A DNA stretch of 64,000 nt from Sphingobacterium sp. xlx-96 (GCF_011007365.1 NZ_WFKM01000007.1:186001-250000), one strand, 5' to 3'. Positions 42,707-51,690 are shown, counted from the stretch's first letter. Made by a program: numbers and translations. The notes: a model not told the origin generated them from the sequence alone.

Positions 42707-43489
42707 CTATTTTTGTTTATCTACCCATCCAAAAACATCATTAAGAATGTTAGAATTTCTAGATCCACTAATATTTTGTCTTATTTTAATCTCTTCATCG
42801 GCGACTTGTACAAAAAGACCATCAATGGCTTTTTGTGTAACGTATGCGTTTAAGTCTGTGTTAATTTTAGTGTTGGCTAGGGGTAGATTGTTATAGGCAG
42901 AAGTCAACTGGGTCCAATAAGTACTTACGTTGTTTTTTCCTAATGCAGATTCTACTATAGGTTTGAATTTGCTGGTTAACGTAGCAGAAGTAGTCCGTTT
43001 GAAAAAGGATGTTGCGGCATCTTGTTGTGTTCCTAGCAGGATATTAAAAGCATCGTTTACGGTCATTTGTGCTAACGAGTTTACAAATACAGGAGCGGCT
43101 TCTTTGACCGCAGATTCCGCTGCTCTGTTCAAGCTGGTCACAAACTGATCACAAAGGCTCCCCATACCGATAGAACGAAGTGTTTTTTCTATTTGCTGCG
43201 CTTCCTTAGGCATCAATATCTTGACTGCAGCATTTCCTAGGAAACCATCTTTGACAGACAAAGTATTAATACTGTTGTTGAGCCCATTGCCTAAGGCCTG
43301 CTTAATACCAGTAATGGCTTGGGTTTGTGTTATTGTATTTGCGTTAGTCTGCGACGGAGTGGTGACTGTTGAAGCAGCTTTGCCTCCAATTGAAGATTTT
43401 TTTGAACGCTTTGTTTGTGCAGTAGCTTCTATCCCAAAAAAAAATGAAATAGAAGCTAAGCTTATGGCTAGAATATTTATCGTGTTCAT
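42707..43489 (-). CDS. DUF4197 domain protein
   Basis: Exported 260-residue protein from MNTINIL; signal peptide ends near ATAQ. The mature part starts with a low-complexity Ser/Thr/Lys linker, then the DUF4197 domain: ITGIKQALGNGLNNSINTLS, FLGNAAVKILMPKEAQQIEKTLR, and the C-terminal AYVTQKAIDGLFVQVADEEIKIRQN. The domain is a secreted helical module of unknown role. The alternative start adds MHVNKRY. A TAnnTTTG element lies 19 bases before the chosen start, so it may have its own promoter inside the end of the upstream EEP gene region. Confidence 0.85.
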   Translation of the reverse strand: MNTINILAISLASISFFFGIEATAQTKRSKKSSIGGKAASTVTTPSQTNANTITQTQAITGIKQALGNGLNNSINTLSVKDGFLGNAAVKILMPKEAQQIEKTLRSIGMGSLCDQFVTSLNRAAESAVKEAAPVFVNSLAQMTVNDAFNILLGTQQDAATSFFKRTTSATLTSKFKPIVESALGKNNVSTYWTQLTSAYNNLPLANTKINTDLNAYVTQKAIDGLFVQVADEEIKIRQNISGSRNSNILNDVFGWVDKQK

Positions 43490-43507
43490 GTACCTTTTAT
43501 TAACGTG

Positions 43508-43515
43508 CAAAAATA
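43508..43515 (-). promoter_or_regulatory. Candidate -7 element of the DUF4197 gene
   Basis: Minus-strand TATTTTTG, 18 bases before the ATG at 43489; -33 region weak. Confidence 0.35.
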
Positions 43516-43535
43516 CGAAAGTATAAGCTAGAAAC

Positions 43536-44369
43536 CTACCACTTGAGTACGCTAAGTATAGGGAAATGATCAGAAGGGAATTTTCCCATGTATGTGTCTG
43601 TTAATATGCCGAATTTTAAAACTTTAAAGGGGTTGGTAATAAATATGTGGTCAATTCTCCCTTTTGGTTTCAAGCTTTTACCCCAGCCATTGAATGTCGA
43701 GTTGGGCGAATACTTTATTGGAGCGAGCTCGTAGGCATCCTGAACGATACCACTATTTGCTAACGTAAAGTAAGCTTCATTTTTTTCATCAATATTAAAG
43801 TCTCCAGTCAAAATGAGTGGTAGATCTTTGGCTAATTCTTTTGCTTTAGACAAAATCTGTTTGGCACTTTCTCGTCTCGCCTCTACACCTATATGATCGA
43901 AGTGTGTATTCATAAAAATAAGTTTTTTATCATTTTTCTTGTCTTGAAAAATTCCCCACGTGCATATTCGAGGCAAGGCAGCATCCCAACCTTTATTCGG
44001 TTTCTCAGTATCGTTGTCTGATAGCCAAAAGGTGCCATTCTTTAACATTTTAAAACGCGCATTGTTGTAAAATATTGCAGAATGCTCTCCTTTACTTGCT
44101 CCATCATCACGGCCTACCCCAACATAAGAATAATCGGCTAACCGCTCCTGCATATCTTGGATTTGGTCAATAAAAGCCTCTTGAACCCCAAAGATATCAA
44201 ATTCATGAAAGCGAATAAGAGCACATACCGGGTCCTTACGATCATCCCACATATTACCCATATCGTTGTTCGTTTTTAGCCGTATGTTAAAACTCGCTAC
44301 ACGTAGTTCTTGTGCGATCCCATGTATCAAGTATCCAAATAAGGATATAAATATTAGCGCTTTTTTCAT
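43536..44369 (-). CDS. Secreted endonuclease/exonuclease/phosphatase-fold protein
   Basis: Exported EEP-superfamily phosphodiesterase/phosphatase, 277 residues; signal peptide MKKALIFISLFGYLIHGIAQ. Active-site motifs: SFNIRL (Asn28), FGVQEA (Glu64), MNTHFDHIG, TGDFNIDEK and SDHFPIL (Asp267/His268). Bacteroidota have many such enzymes that act on nucleic acids, sphingomyelin-like lipids or inositol phosphates. It is the last of three adjacent secreted phosphodiester-active genes, 53 bases after the GDPD gene. Substrate unknown. Confidence 0.9.
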   Translation of the reverse strand: MKKALIFISLFGYLIHGIAQELRVASFNIRLKTNNDMGNMWDDRKDPVCALIRFHEFDIFGVQEAFIDQIQDMQERLADYSYVGVGRDDGASKGEHSAIFYNNARFKMLKNGTFWLSDNDTEKPNKGWDAALPRICTWGIFQDKKNDKKLIFMNTHFDHIGVEARRESAKQILSKAKELAKDLPLILTGDFNIDEKNEAYFTLANSGIVQDAYELAPIKYSPNSTFNGWGKSLKPKGRIDHIFITNPFKVLKFGILTDTYMGKFPSDHFPILSVLKW

Positions 44370-44422
44370 CTGTATATAATTACTTCGTGATCTACCAGTT
44401 GCTAGATCATGATGGTTTCATT

Positions 44423-45187
44423 TTATTTTTTGCTTAGTATACGTTCTAATAGTTCGGGTTCGTCCGTGGTAATATAGTCTAATCCCAGTTTGATGAAATA
44501 ATTCATGTCATCGCTCGTATTTACGGTCCATACATTGGTTTTCAGACCAAGTTTGCGTGCATCTGATACCCAGGATGGGTTCTTTTTTAGAACAGCTGTA
44601 TTATAGTCAAAACCAGATAAATTAGCTGATTTAAGGCTTTTAGCATCTTTATCTCCATTGAGATAGTGGATTTTTAGTTTTTTGTTCAGAGCTCTGAACT
44701 TTAGACAAGCGTCCCAGCTGAAAGCTATCACTTCTACCATTTTGTTTGCCTTCAGTTTTTGGATAAGTACGAACGATAGCTCGGCAGATCTGATCGTCTT
44801 ATCGACCCCTAGGCGGTTGGATTTAAGCTCATAGATTAATTTTGTTTCTTTTTGTTTTAGACCTTCTTTAAGATATTCCTCAGCTGTTGGAATACTTTCT
44901 CCATTGGGATGCTTTTTTGTTAAGAGTTCGGCATAGGTAGAGGACGCTATGTCCATCCCATAAAAATCGTTGTCATGGTTTACGACCAATATCTCGTCCT
45001 TGGTCATATGTACATCAAACTCACTGCCCCAGACTTTTTGTTTGATAGCTTGCTGTAAAGCGGCAATACTATTCTGTGGGGCGTTTGTGTGTTTCCATGC
45101 ACCACGGTGGGCAATGATTTTTGAAGATTGGGCACATACACTATTTAATGTAAAAGCCAAGAGCAAGAAAGTTGATAACAGTTTCAT
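44423..45187 (-). CDS. Secreted glycerophosphodiester phosphodiesterase
   Basis: Exported GDPD-type phosphodiesterase, 254 residues, signal peptide ending near VCAQ. Catalytic set: IIAHRGAWKHTNAPQNS (His27, Arg28), SEFDVHMTKD (Glu56, Asp58) and VVNHDNDFYG (His71). WTVNTSDDMNYFIKLGLDYITTDEPELL is the normal GDPD C-terminus. It would release glycerol-3-phosphate from glycerophosphodiesters outside the cytoplasm. It is 19 bases after the phosphodiester glycosidase gene. No glpT-like carrier is seen next to it. Confidence 0.93.
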   Translation of the reverse strand: MKLLSTFLLLAFTLNSVCAQSSKIIAHRGAWKHTNAPQNSIAALQQAIKQKVWGSEFDVHMTKDEILVVNHDNDFYGMDIASSTYAELLTKKHPNGESIPTAEEYLKEGLKQKETKLIYELKSNRLGVDKTIRSAELSFVLIQKLKANKMVEVIAFSWDACLKFRALNKKLKIHYLNGDKDAKSLKSANLSGFDYNTAVLKKNPSWVSDARKLGLKTNVWTVNTSDDMNYFIKLGLDYITTDEPELLERILSKK

Positions 45188-45206
45188 AGTTAATTTTAGG
45201 TCAGAT

Positions 45207-46040
45207 TTAATTTGTTAAATAGATAATGTTTGATACGGCGCGTTCGCCCTTATGGTCAAATAGTTTGTTGTCACTGGGATAGTTGACAATACCGTGGTCT
45301 GGTTGTCCTTTAATGTACATGGTTGTGCTGCCTCCACCGTCTAAATTCATTGCCGATTGACAACCGTACCAACGCAATATTTTTTCCAGTTCACCCAAAG
45401 TAAGTCCTTGTGATTTAGCATTTCTGCCATCTACTGTTAGAAGAATTAGTGTATTCTCTTTTAGGGCAATCGCGGTTCGAGGATGCCTATTGTCATTGAA
45501 TGGGTTTTTTGAAAGAGGATAGGATGATCCATCTTTTAGTAGGAGAGGTCCTGCTAATAGGACGTTCGGGAAATCATTGGTTTGAGTGGAATCATCCGTG
45601 ATTATTAGTTTTTTAGCATCAAATGCTAGATAAGCATTGGCACGGGCAGATTTGGCTACGGTTGTATTAATAATTTGGTGGTTTACCTTTGTAAAATCTA
45701 CGGCGCCACCATTTTTCATATCAAAAAAGCCTCCATTGAGTGCCAATATAGCATTGTGTCGTCGCGCTAATGTAGATGTCTTCTCCCTACTTTTAGGCAA
45801 GGCAGCAAGATGTATCTTTTTGCTGTGCTTTTTTAAGTTAATTTCTATAATATTGATCTCTTGCTGACTCTTGAAAATTCCCTGGATATTTGCTTGCTTC
45901 CAGACAACTCCTTTCTTTATGGGGTGAATTTGCCATTCAACTTTTGAGAATTCGACAGAATCTGGATTTTGAGCGTGAACTTTTGCCCCCCAAAAAAGAA
46001 AAAATATAAGTAAAGAAAAGGCAGTATGTTTATTTTTCAT
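45207..46040 (-). CDS. Secreted phosphodiester glycosidase (NAGPA family)
   Basis: Exported 277-residue protein of the phosphodiester glycosidase family, related to the uncovering enzyme that removes N-acetylglucosamine from GlcNAc-1-phosphodiesters. Signal peptide ends near KVHAQ. Seen: AILALNGGFFDMKNGG, RHPRTAIALKENTLILLTVDG (split over two strands), and the family signature AMNLDGGGSTTMYIKGQ. It is the first gene of the trio with GDPD and EEP enzymes, suggesting joint breakdown of phosphodiester-linked glycans (inference). Confidence 0.92.
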   Translation of the reverse strand: MKNKHTAFSLLIFFLFWGAKVHAQNPDSVEFSKVEWQIHPIKKGVVWKQANIQGIFKSQQEINIIEINLKKHSKKIHLAALPKSREKTSTLARRHNAILALNGGFFDMKNGGAVDFTKVNHQIINTTVAKSARANAYLAFDAKKLIITDDSTQTNDFPNVLLAGPLLLKDGSSYPLSKNPFNDNRHPRTAIALKENTLILLTVDGRNAKSQGLTLGELEKILRWYGCQSAMNLDGGGSTTMYIKGQPDHGIVNYPSDNKLFDHKGERAVSNIIYLTN

Positions 46041-46080
46041 ACTGCCTAAGTTAGGTATCTTTTGTTAAGAAATAGTTAAC

Positions 46081-46728
46081 TTATTTTAGACCATTCCACT
46101 CGGCATAGAATTGTTGCAGAAAATCTTCCATATAGCGATGTCTTTGTTCGGCGATTTCTTTTGCGGTTACCGTATTCATTTTATCCTTTAACAAAAGCAG
46201 CTTTTCATAAAAATGGTTTATGGTTGGCGCTTTTGTGTTTTTGTAGGCCTCTTTATCCATCGAGGATTGGATTGGGATGTGTGGATTGTGGAGTTCCCTA
46301 TTCTTGAAGCCACCATAGTTGAATGCACGTGCTATGCCAATGGCACCAATGGCGTCAAGACGATCTGCATCTTGCACGATTTCCAATTCTTTGGAGTTAA
46401 ATTCTATTTTACCCAAAGAGGATTTAAAAGACATATTGAGAATGATATTTTGCACATGCTCAATAATCATCTTGTCTACACCTATAGAAGCTAGAAATTC
46501 GCCAGCTATACGCGGTCCTAAATTTTCATCGCCATCGTGAAATTTACTGTCTGCTATGTCGTGCAATAGGGCAGTCAACTCACATACTAGTCGATCGGCT
46601 TGTTCAGTTTCCAGAATTAGTTTTGTGTTATTCCACACGCGTTGAATATGCCACCAATCATGACCTGCTTCCGCTCCTTCCAGTGTGTCTTGCACAAAAA
46701 TGGCTGTACGATCTATAATATCTTGCAT
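46081..46728 (-). CDS. HD domain phosphohydrolase
   Basis: Cytoplasmic metal-dependent phosphohydrolase, 215 residues from MQDIIDR (the longer frame reads through the upstream gene). HD-domain motifs: HDWWHIQRVWNNT (first His), ALLHDIADSKFHDGD (HD pair plus second metal site), and VQDADRLDAIGAIGIARAF (final Asp). This is the YedJ/YpgQ-type family, some of which hydrolyse nucleotides. The ATG lies one base past the stop codon of the THUMP methyltransferase gene, so the two are translationally coupled. Confidence 0.93.
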   Translation of the reverse strand: MQDIIDRTAIFVQDTLEGAEAGHDWWHIQRVWNNTKLILETEQADRLVCELTALLHDIADSKFHDGDENLGPRIAGEFLASIGVDKMIIEHVQNIILNMSFKSSLGKIEFNSKELEIVQDADRLDAIGAIGIARAFNYGGFKNRELHNPHIPIQSSMDKEAYKNTKAPTINHFYEKLLLLKDKMNTVTAKEIAEQRHRYMEDFLQQFYAEWNGLK

Positions 46729-46729
46729 T

Positions 46730-47893
46730 TTAGTTCTCTTTAGAGCCGTCGTACAATTCATACTGCAGGAGCCTACAATCAAGTTTCCCGTTAAAAAACT
46801 CAAAACGTCTAGATGCTTTCAGCCCAATTTTTTTGGCAAGATCTGGATTTCCTGTGAATACATAGCCGCGGTATCCCTTACATTCTTGCTTCATAAAATC
46901 CCCGATCCGTTTGTACGTAATTTCCAGTTTTGTATGGGTACCTAGTCGTTCTCCATATTCAGGGTTAAACATAATGACTCCCGGTTCACTTGGTACTGTT
47001 GTTTCTGCAAAATCACAAACTTGAAAATCAATAAGATGTTCTACGCCTGCTGTTTTTGCATTGATTTTCGCAATTTCTATGGCTTGTTCGGCTATATCTG
47101 AAGCTATGATCGTAGGGACTTGTGATTTGTCAGCCTTTTCTTTGAGTAGCTTTCGTTCAGCAAAGAAAATATTTTCATCATACCCTATAAAATGCATAAA
47201 GGAATAATTCATACGTTGCAGTCCCGGCATTCTATGCTGCGCGATTAACGCGGCTTCAATTGCTAATGTGCCAGATCCACACATAGGGTTGACAAAAGGG
47301 GATTTGCCATCCCATTTAGTAGCCAGTATGGTCGAAGTTGCTAATGCTTCCAGCATGGGGGCCTTGCCAGGATGTTTTCTATACCCATGTTTGGCCAGTG
47401 TTTCACCAGAAGTATCCAAGAATATCTCAGCCCGGTCTTCCATCCAATGCAGATGGATGACAGATTTGAAAAAATCGGGCCCGGAATTCGGCCGTACCCC
47501 TTTTTTATCTTTGATACGATCAACTATGGCATCTTTTACTTTCACGTTAGCAAAGAGCGGAGTTGTTATCGTTTCGTTATGAACATTTGAGGTTACTGAA
47601 AAATACCCATCAAAAGGGATGATATTTTCCCATTCAATTTTAATCAAACCATCGTAAAGTTCCTTCGGGTCGTTGGCTCGGAAAGAGGCCAATTCATACA
47701 AGACCTGACTTGCTGTTCGTAGGTTTAAATTAAGCTTAATACATTCGTTCACCGATGCATATAGTTCGACTCCCGTATTGAATGCGCGTTTGATCTCAAA
47801 GCCTAGGGAGACTACTTCTTCTTGTAGGTACGGCGATAGTCTTTTATTGCATGTGACGATCACCTTTTTCGGGGTGTTGAAAACTTCCTTCAT
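46730..47893 (-). CDS. THUMP-domain class I RNA methyltransferase (RlmL N-terminal-like)
   Basis: SAM-dependent RNA guanine-N2 methyltransferase, 387 residues. THUMP domain at 50-165 (ELYASVNECIKLNLNLRTASQVLYEL); RNA-binding and SAM motifs follow: HRAEIFLDTSGETLAKHGYRKHPGKAP-type block (seen as DTSGETLAKHGYRKHPGKAP), PMCGSGTLAIEAALIA, ASDIAEQAIEIAKINA, and the catalytic NPEYGERLG (canonical NPPYGER; here Glu replaces the second Pro). It corresponds to the N-terminal half of E. coli RlmL or to YpsC-type enzymes, so 23S rRNA is the likely substrate. Divergent from the DUF3127 gene. Confidence 0.92.
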   Translation of the reverse strand: MKEVFNTPKKVIVTCNKRLSPYLQEEVVSLGFEIKRAFNTGVELYASVNECIKLNLNLRTASQVLYELASFRANDPKELYDGLIKIEWENIIPFDGYFSVTSNVHNETITTPLFANVKVKDAIVDRIKDKKGVRPNSGPDFFKSVIHLHWMEDRAEIFLDTSGETLAKHGYRKHPGKAPMLEALATSTILATKWDGKSPFVNPMCGSGTLAIEAALIAQHRMPGLQRMNYSFMHFIGYDENIFFAERKLLKEKADKSQVPTIIASDIAEQAIEIAKINAKTAGVEHLIDFQVCDFAETTVPSEPGVIMFNPEYGERLGTHTKLEITYKRIGDFMKQECKGYRGYVFTGNPDLAKKIGLKASRRFEFFNGKLDCRLLQYELYDGSKEN

Positions 47894-47900
47894 ATTTCTA

Positions 47901-47908
47901 CAAAGTTA
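47901..47908 (-). promoter_or_regulatory. Candidate -7 element of the THUMP methyltransferase gene
   Basis: Minus-strand TAACTTTG only 7 bases before the ATG at 47893; if used, the mRNA would be nearly leaderless. No -33 TTTG at the usual spacing. Confidence 0.3.
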
Positions 47909-47960
47909 GTTAATCTAGAACGCAAAAAATGTGTAATTTTATCGTTTAATAATTTTGAAT

Positions 47961-48338
47961 ATGGAAATCAGAGGAAAAGTACATGAAGTTGGTGCTTTAC
48001 AGCAGGTTACAGAGTCTTTCAAGAAAAGAGATCTTATTGTTGCATACGCCGAGAACCCACAGTTTGTAGAGTATATTCGCTTTGAAGCGACACAAGATAG
48101 AGTTAACATCTTTGATAATTTGGCCGTAGGTGAGGAGATTGAAGTTTCATTCAACCTTCGCGGACGTCCTTGGACAAATAAAGAGGGAGTTACAACTTAT
48201 TTTAATTCTTTAGTAGCTTGGCGCGTAACTAAGCTTGCAAATACGGGATCATCTGCATCAACTCCAGGTTATGCAGATATGCCTGCTCCGGTAGATATCA
48301 GTTCTTCTGGTGCGGATGATGATGATTTGCCGTTCTAA
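47961..48338 (+). CDS. DUF3127 protein with SSB-like acidic tail tip
   Basis: A 125-residue cytoplasmic protein of the DUF3127 family from ATG 47961; a TTG at 47955 would add two residues. The core (residues 1-92) is a small beta barrel with alternating strands (MEIRGKVHEVGAL, VNIFDNLAVGEEIEVSFNLRGRPW, YFNSLVAWRVTKL) that fits an OB-like fold. A flexible Ser/Gly/Pro linker follows, and the last residues are ADDDDLPF, the same kind of tip used by bacterial SSB to bind repair proteins (DDDIPF in E. coli). That similarity is seen; single-strand DNA binding is inferred. The gene is monocistronic. Confidence 0.85.
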   Translation: MEIRGKVHEVGALQQVTESFKKRDLIVAYAENPQFVEYIRFEATQDRVNIFDNLAVGEEIEVSFNLRGRPWTNKEGVTTYFNSLVAWRVTKLANTGSSASTPGYADMPAPVDISSSGADDDDLPF

Positions 48339-48361
48339 GGCCGCTCGATATCAGATTTTAC

Positions 48362-48389
48362 AAAGCTATTCCATTGGAATAGCTTTTTT
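48362..48389 (+). terminator. Rho-independent terminator
   Basis: AAAGCTATTCC (48362-48372) and GGAATAGCTTT (48376-48386), then T to 48389, after the DUF3127 gene. Confidence 0.85.
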
Positions 48390-48544
48390 AGTTTGTCTAT
48401 TTTTTAAAATTTCATCATGCACTTTATGCTAATAATTTAATAAACTTCTATTTTTAAGGTTATATTTATTATTATTTGTTTTAAATTGTATATTAGAAGC
48501 CGTTGATGATGGATAAATTGTCAATTTAGTTAAGAAACCTATTT

Positions 48545-49777
48545 ATGAGTGTATTAGAAAGCCTTTTGTTGAATTTATCAGATCCGAAGCAAATTCGTGC
48601 CATGCAGAAAAAGAATAGGCTACTCCGTGCAGTATACGTTAAAGATGCCATATCTGTTAATGAACTTATGAAGGTATTGGGAATAAGTTTCCCTACATTG
48701 AATACGCTGATTTTGGAATTGATCGATCAAAAGTTACTCATTCAAAATGAAAGAGGAGAGTCTATCGGGGGGCGAAAACCTAACTTATATCAATTGAATG
48801 ATGGGATTTTTAAAGTACTCTGTGTTGAGGTCAATAGGTTTTCGGTAAAGGTTTCTTTTGTCGATAATAATAGTAAGATTTTGGCACCATCTCAAATATA
48901 TGAAAATCATCTGACTAGAGATTTAGAGGGCTTAAAGGAATTTGAAGGAGTGATTAAAGCGTACGCTATGCAGAATGGAGTGAGTTGGTCGGATGTATCT
49001 GGGGTTGCTATTTCTATGCCAGGATTGATTGATAAGACAAATGGTAAAAATTATTCCTTCTTTTTCGAGTCAGATTTTGATTTGAAAGATCATCTGGAAG
49101 AAGCCTTTGCTAAGAAGGTATATATTGTGAATGATGTGAAATTGACAACTTATGCGGAGCAAAATTTTGGAGCTTTAAAGCAGGTAGAAAACGGTTTAAC
49201 TATTTTGATGGATTGGGGGATGGCTTTAGGTATAGTCGCTCAGGGAGAGATTTATATGGGTAAAAATGGTTTCTCCGGAGAAATGGGACATATGAGTTTT
49301 ATTGAAGATGGTGAGCTGTGCTATTGTGGTAAGCGAGGGTGTTTAGAAACGGTGGCTTCGGGGATATCGTTGGTAAAAAAAGCTAGTCAAGATATCACGA
49401 ATAATGTGCCTACATTGTTGTCTAAAAAATTCAACAGTGATAATATACAACCTCAACATATTATAAATGCTGCCCTCGAAGGAGATCAGTACGCCATTGA
49501 ATTGATTACAGAGTTGGGGAAAAATTTAGGTAAGGCGATTGCACTCTTTGTTCAGATTTTTAATCCGGAGCGTGTAGTGCTAGGAGGAAATTTTGCAAAA
49601 GCTGCTACTTTGATTACGAATCCCATTCAACAGCAAATCCAAACATATGCTATGGGAAGGATTTTAAATAATTGCGAAGTCGTACTCTCTACATTGAGTG
49701 AAGATGAAATTACGTTTGGTTTGGCGCGGTATTTTATTATCAGTTGTTTTGATAATGACTTGTTACCTCCAAATTAG
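48545..49777 (+). CDS. ROK family protein with N-terminal helix-turn-helix
   Basis: Probable sugar-responsive regulator (NagC/Mlc-like), 410 residues. N-terminal winged helix about 20-75 (YVKDAISVNELMKVLGISFPTLNTLILELID); ROK actin-like ATPase domain from about 90. The zinc motif CYCGKRGCLETVASG is intact. The phosphate loop, normally DxGxGxG, reads LMDWGMALGIV, with the Gly pattern partly lost; SMPGLID and IVNDVKL (catalytic-Asp region) are recognisable. So it likely binds a sugar but may not phosphorylate it. It stands alone, with no sugar-catabolic operon beside it. Confidence 0.87.
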   Translation: MSVLESLLLNLSDPKQIRAMQKKNRLLRAVYVKDAISVNELMKVLGISFPTLNTLILELIDQKLLIQNERGESIGGRKPNLYQLNDGIFKVLCVEVNRFSVKVSFVDNNSKILAPSQIYENHLTRDLEGLKEFEGVIKAYAMQNGVSWSDVSGVAISMPGLIDKTNGKNYSFFFESDFDLKDHLEEAFAKKVYIVNDVKLTTYAEQNFGALKQVENGLTILMDWGMALGIVAQGEIYMGKNGFSGEMGHMSFIEDGELCYCGKRGCLETVASGISLVKKASQDITNNVPTLLSKKFNSDNIQPQHIINAALEGDQYAIELITELGKNLGKAIALFVQIFNPERVVLGGNFAKAATLITNPIQQQIQTYAMGRILNNCEVVLSTLSEDEITFGLARYFIISCFDNDLLPPN

Positions 49778-49780
49778 AAC

Positions 49781-50794
49781 TTAGCCACTAACATGTCTTC
49801 CCAGAGGGATCTTTCGGAGTAAATACGTTATTCCAGTCGAAGCGATTATCGTGGTAATCGTCGCTAAGGGAATGACCCAAACCGTGCTCATGTATTGGGA
49901 TAATAGCGGGTGTAGAAAATTCAAGGGGATAATGTGGCTTAAATAAATGCCGAAGCTATATCTGTCAATTATCGTGATCCATTTCGGAGTATTGTTGTTT
50001 TCTTTTTGCCACTCCTTGATCCATAAAAAGAGAAAGCTAGTAGCCAATGCGGTAGTAGGAAATAGATAGTTGTATAAAAAAGCATTTAATTTTTTTGCAT
50101 CCTTATTGAGCAGATATGTACCCCATCCAATGATTATAATCATAAGAAAATAGCCAACAACGTATACGATTCTTTTTTTATTAAACGATTTGACACTAAG
50201 ATAGTATCCTAACACTAAGTAGCCAACATAGCCAGAAAAGAAGGTGAGATCGAATTTAGGCATTACAGCATAAAGGCCCTTATTTGAAATTAGCATAGCT
50301 AAAAGCCAGAAAAACAAGAACAATTCAATCTCTTTAATGGAGGATTGAATTATGATTTTTCGGAGAAAAGGAATGGCAAGATATAAGCCTATTATCATGT
50401 ATAAGTACCACAGATGAGCATTAGCACCATGAAGTATCTTATCTAGGGTAATGCTCAATATTCTTTCAAGCGATAAGGATTCGAAATTAGTATAACGATA
50501 AAAATAGTATAGGAGATAAACGAACGTCCAGAAGAGAAAGGGATAGATTAATTTTGGAGTACGTTTTTTATAAAATTTCAACGTATTTTCATCTTTTTGC
50601 AGTAACAAAGCTCCTGAGATGACGACAAATATAGGTACAGAACATCGTGTTGCTGCATTTATCCAATTGGCATAATTCCAGTCGAATGCATTCGTGTCAA
50701 TATGGTTGAGAAAACCTGTGGAGGCGTGTATTAGGACAACAAAGACTGTCGCAATGACACGTAGGTATATAATGTAACTGTTTTTGTCTGCCAT
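49781..50794 (-). CDS. Acyltransferase family 3 membrane protein
   Basis: Inner-membrane O-acyltransferase of 337 residues from MADKNSY, with about ten helices. The N-terminal YIIYLRVIATVFVVLIHAS (Arg and His of the family), RCSVPIFVVISGALLL, and LWYLYMIIGLYLAIPFLRKI match acyltransferase 3 (PF01757), similar to WecH-type enzymes. It would move acetyl groups to a surface or periplasmic glycan. No glycan synthesis genes adjoin. The longer frame adds MFQLSYFCG. It is convergent with the ROK gene (3-base gap). Confidence 0.88.
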   Translation of the reverse strand: MADKNSYIIYLRVIATVFVVLIHASTGFLNHIDTNAFDWNYANWINAATRCSVPIFVVISGALLLQKDENTLKFYKKRTPKLIYPFLFWTFVYLLYYFYRYTNFESLSLERILSITLDKILHGANAHLWYLYMIIGLYLAIPFLRKIIIQSSIKEIELFLFFWLLAMLISNKGLYAVMPKFDLTFFSGYVGYLVLGYYLSVKSFNKKRIVYVVGYFLMIIIIGWGTYLLNKDAKKLNAFLYNYLFPTTALATSFLFLWIKEWQKENNNTPKWITIIDRYSFGIYLSHIIPLNFLHPLLSQYMSTVWVIPLATITTIIASTGITYLLRKIPLGRHVSG

Positions 50795-50903
50795 ACCGCA
50801 AAAATAGGATAATTGGAACAAGAATTGGATAACGACTTGAGAATAGATTCTTTGAAGAAATGAATAGTTGGTTATTTACCAAAAAAAATAATTAAATTGC
50901 ATT

Positions 50904-51680
50904 ATGGGTTGGGCGACAAAAAAGAGTAAACGTTGGGAATTTGGACGGTTAAAATGGACTTTCCTGTCTATTTTGATGTTCTTTCCTCCAATTCATCCCT
51001 TGGTGATGATGGCACAGGCGTCTAAAAGTAAAGTAAGATCGTGGTATGCATTATCTTGGCTTCTCCTTTTTCTACAGGTCGGTCTTCTCTATTCCTTTTA
51101 CTTATTTGCTGGAGCTATGTCACAGGGAATGCTGTTCACTATTTGTGGGTATATCTCTTCATATATAGTTGGAAATGGATTGTTGCTCAATCAATCCAAA
51201 TCCTATTTGCAACGATTGGAGTTGGCTGAGGTACGTCCCTTGACTTGGATTAATACGTTGGCAGACCAGCGTCGTCTTGAATTAGCACAGGCCCAAATAG
51301 AAACACCTCAGTCTTTTGTGACGAAATTAATGTATTATCAGAAAGAAATAGATCATAGGGGGATACAAGAATATGTCGGTAAAATAGTACGTCTGTTCCA
51401 TTTATTGGAACAGAGGGATATTCAGGAGGCCGAGAAGTTTTTGGTAAGACATGGTACTGTTGTAAATGTACTTCGTGAATACGATGATTTAGAAAACACA
51501 AGATTACATAATCAGATTACGTTAGATTCTAAGAACAAATTAGAAGCCGTTTTAGCGCAAGCTGCCTCAGCAATTGAATTGGATGTGACCAATTTAATAA
51601 AATCAAGATTACTGGATGTTTCCGCTGAATCGGATGTTTATCTGCAAACCTTAAGAAATAAGAACCTTTTAAAAGATTAA
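50904..51680 (+). CDS. XpaC-like membrane/coiled-coil protein partnered with TelA
   Basis: A 258-residue protein with two or three membrane segments (residues 18-36, 46-95) and a long helical cytoplasmic domain (LAQAQIETPQSFVTKLMYYQKEI to VYLQTLRNKNLLKD). The helical part and its position 10 bases before the TelA gene resemble XpaC (5-bromo-4-chloroindolyl phosphate hydrolysis family), which pairs with TelA in Firmicutes. I cannot show the motif match beyond general layout, so the family call is moderate. It probably anchors TelA at the membrane (inference). Confidence 0.7.
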   Translation: MGWATKKSKRWEFGRLKWTFLSILMFFPPIHPLVMMAQASKSKVRSWYALSWLLLFLQVGLLYSFYLFAGAMSQGMLFTICGYISSYIVGNGLLLNQSKSYLQRLELAEVRPLTWINTLADQRRLELAQAQIETPQSFVTKLMYYQKEIDHRGIQEYVGKIVRLFHLLEQRDIQEAEKFLVRHGTVVNVLREYDDLENTRLHNQITLDSKNKLEAVLAQAASAIELDVTNLIKSRLLDVSAESDVYLQTLRNKNLLKD

Positions 51681-51690
51681 ATAATAAACT

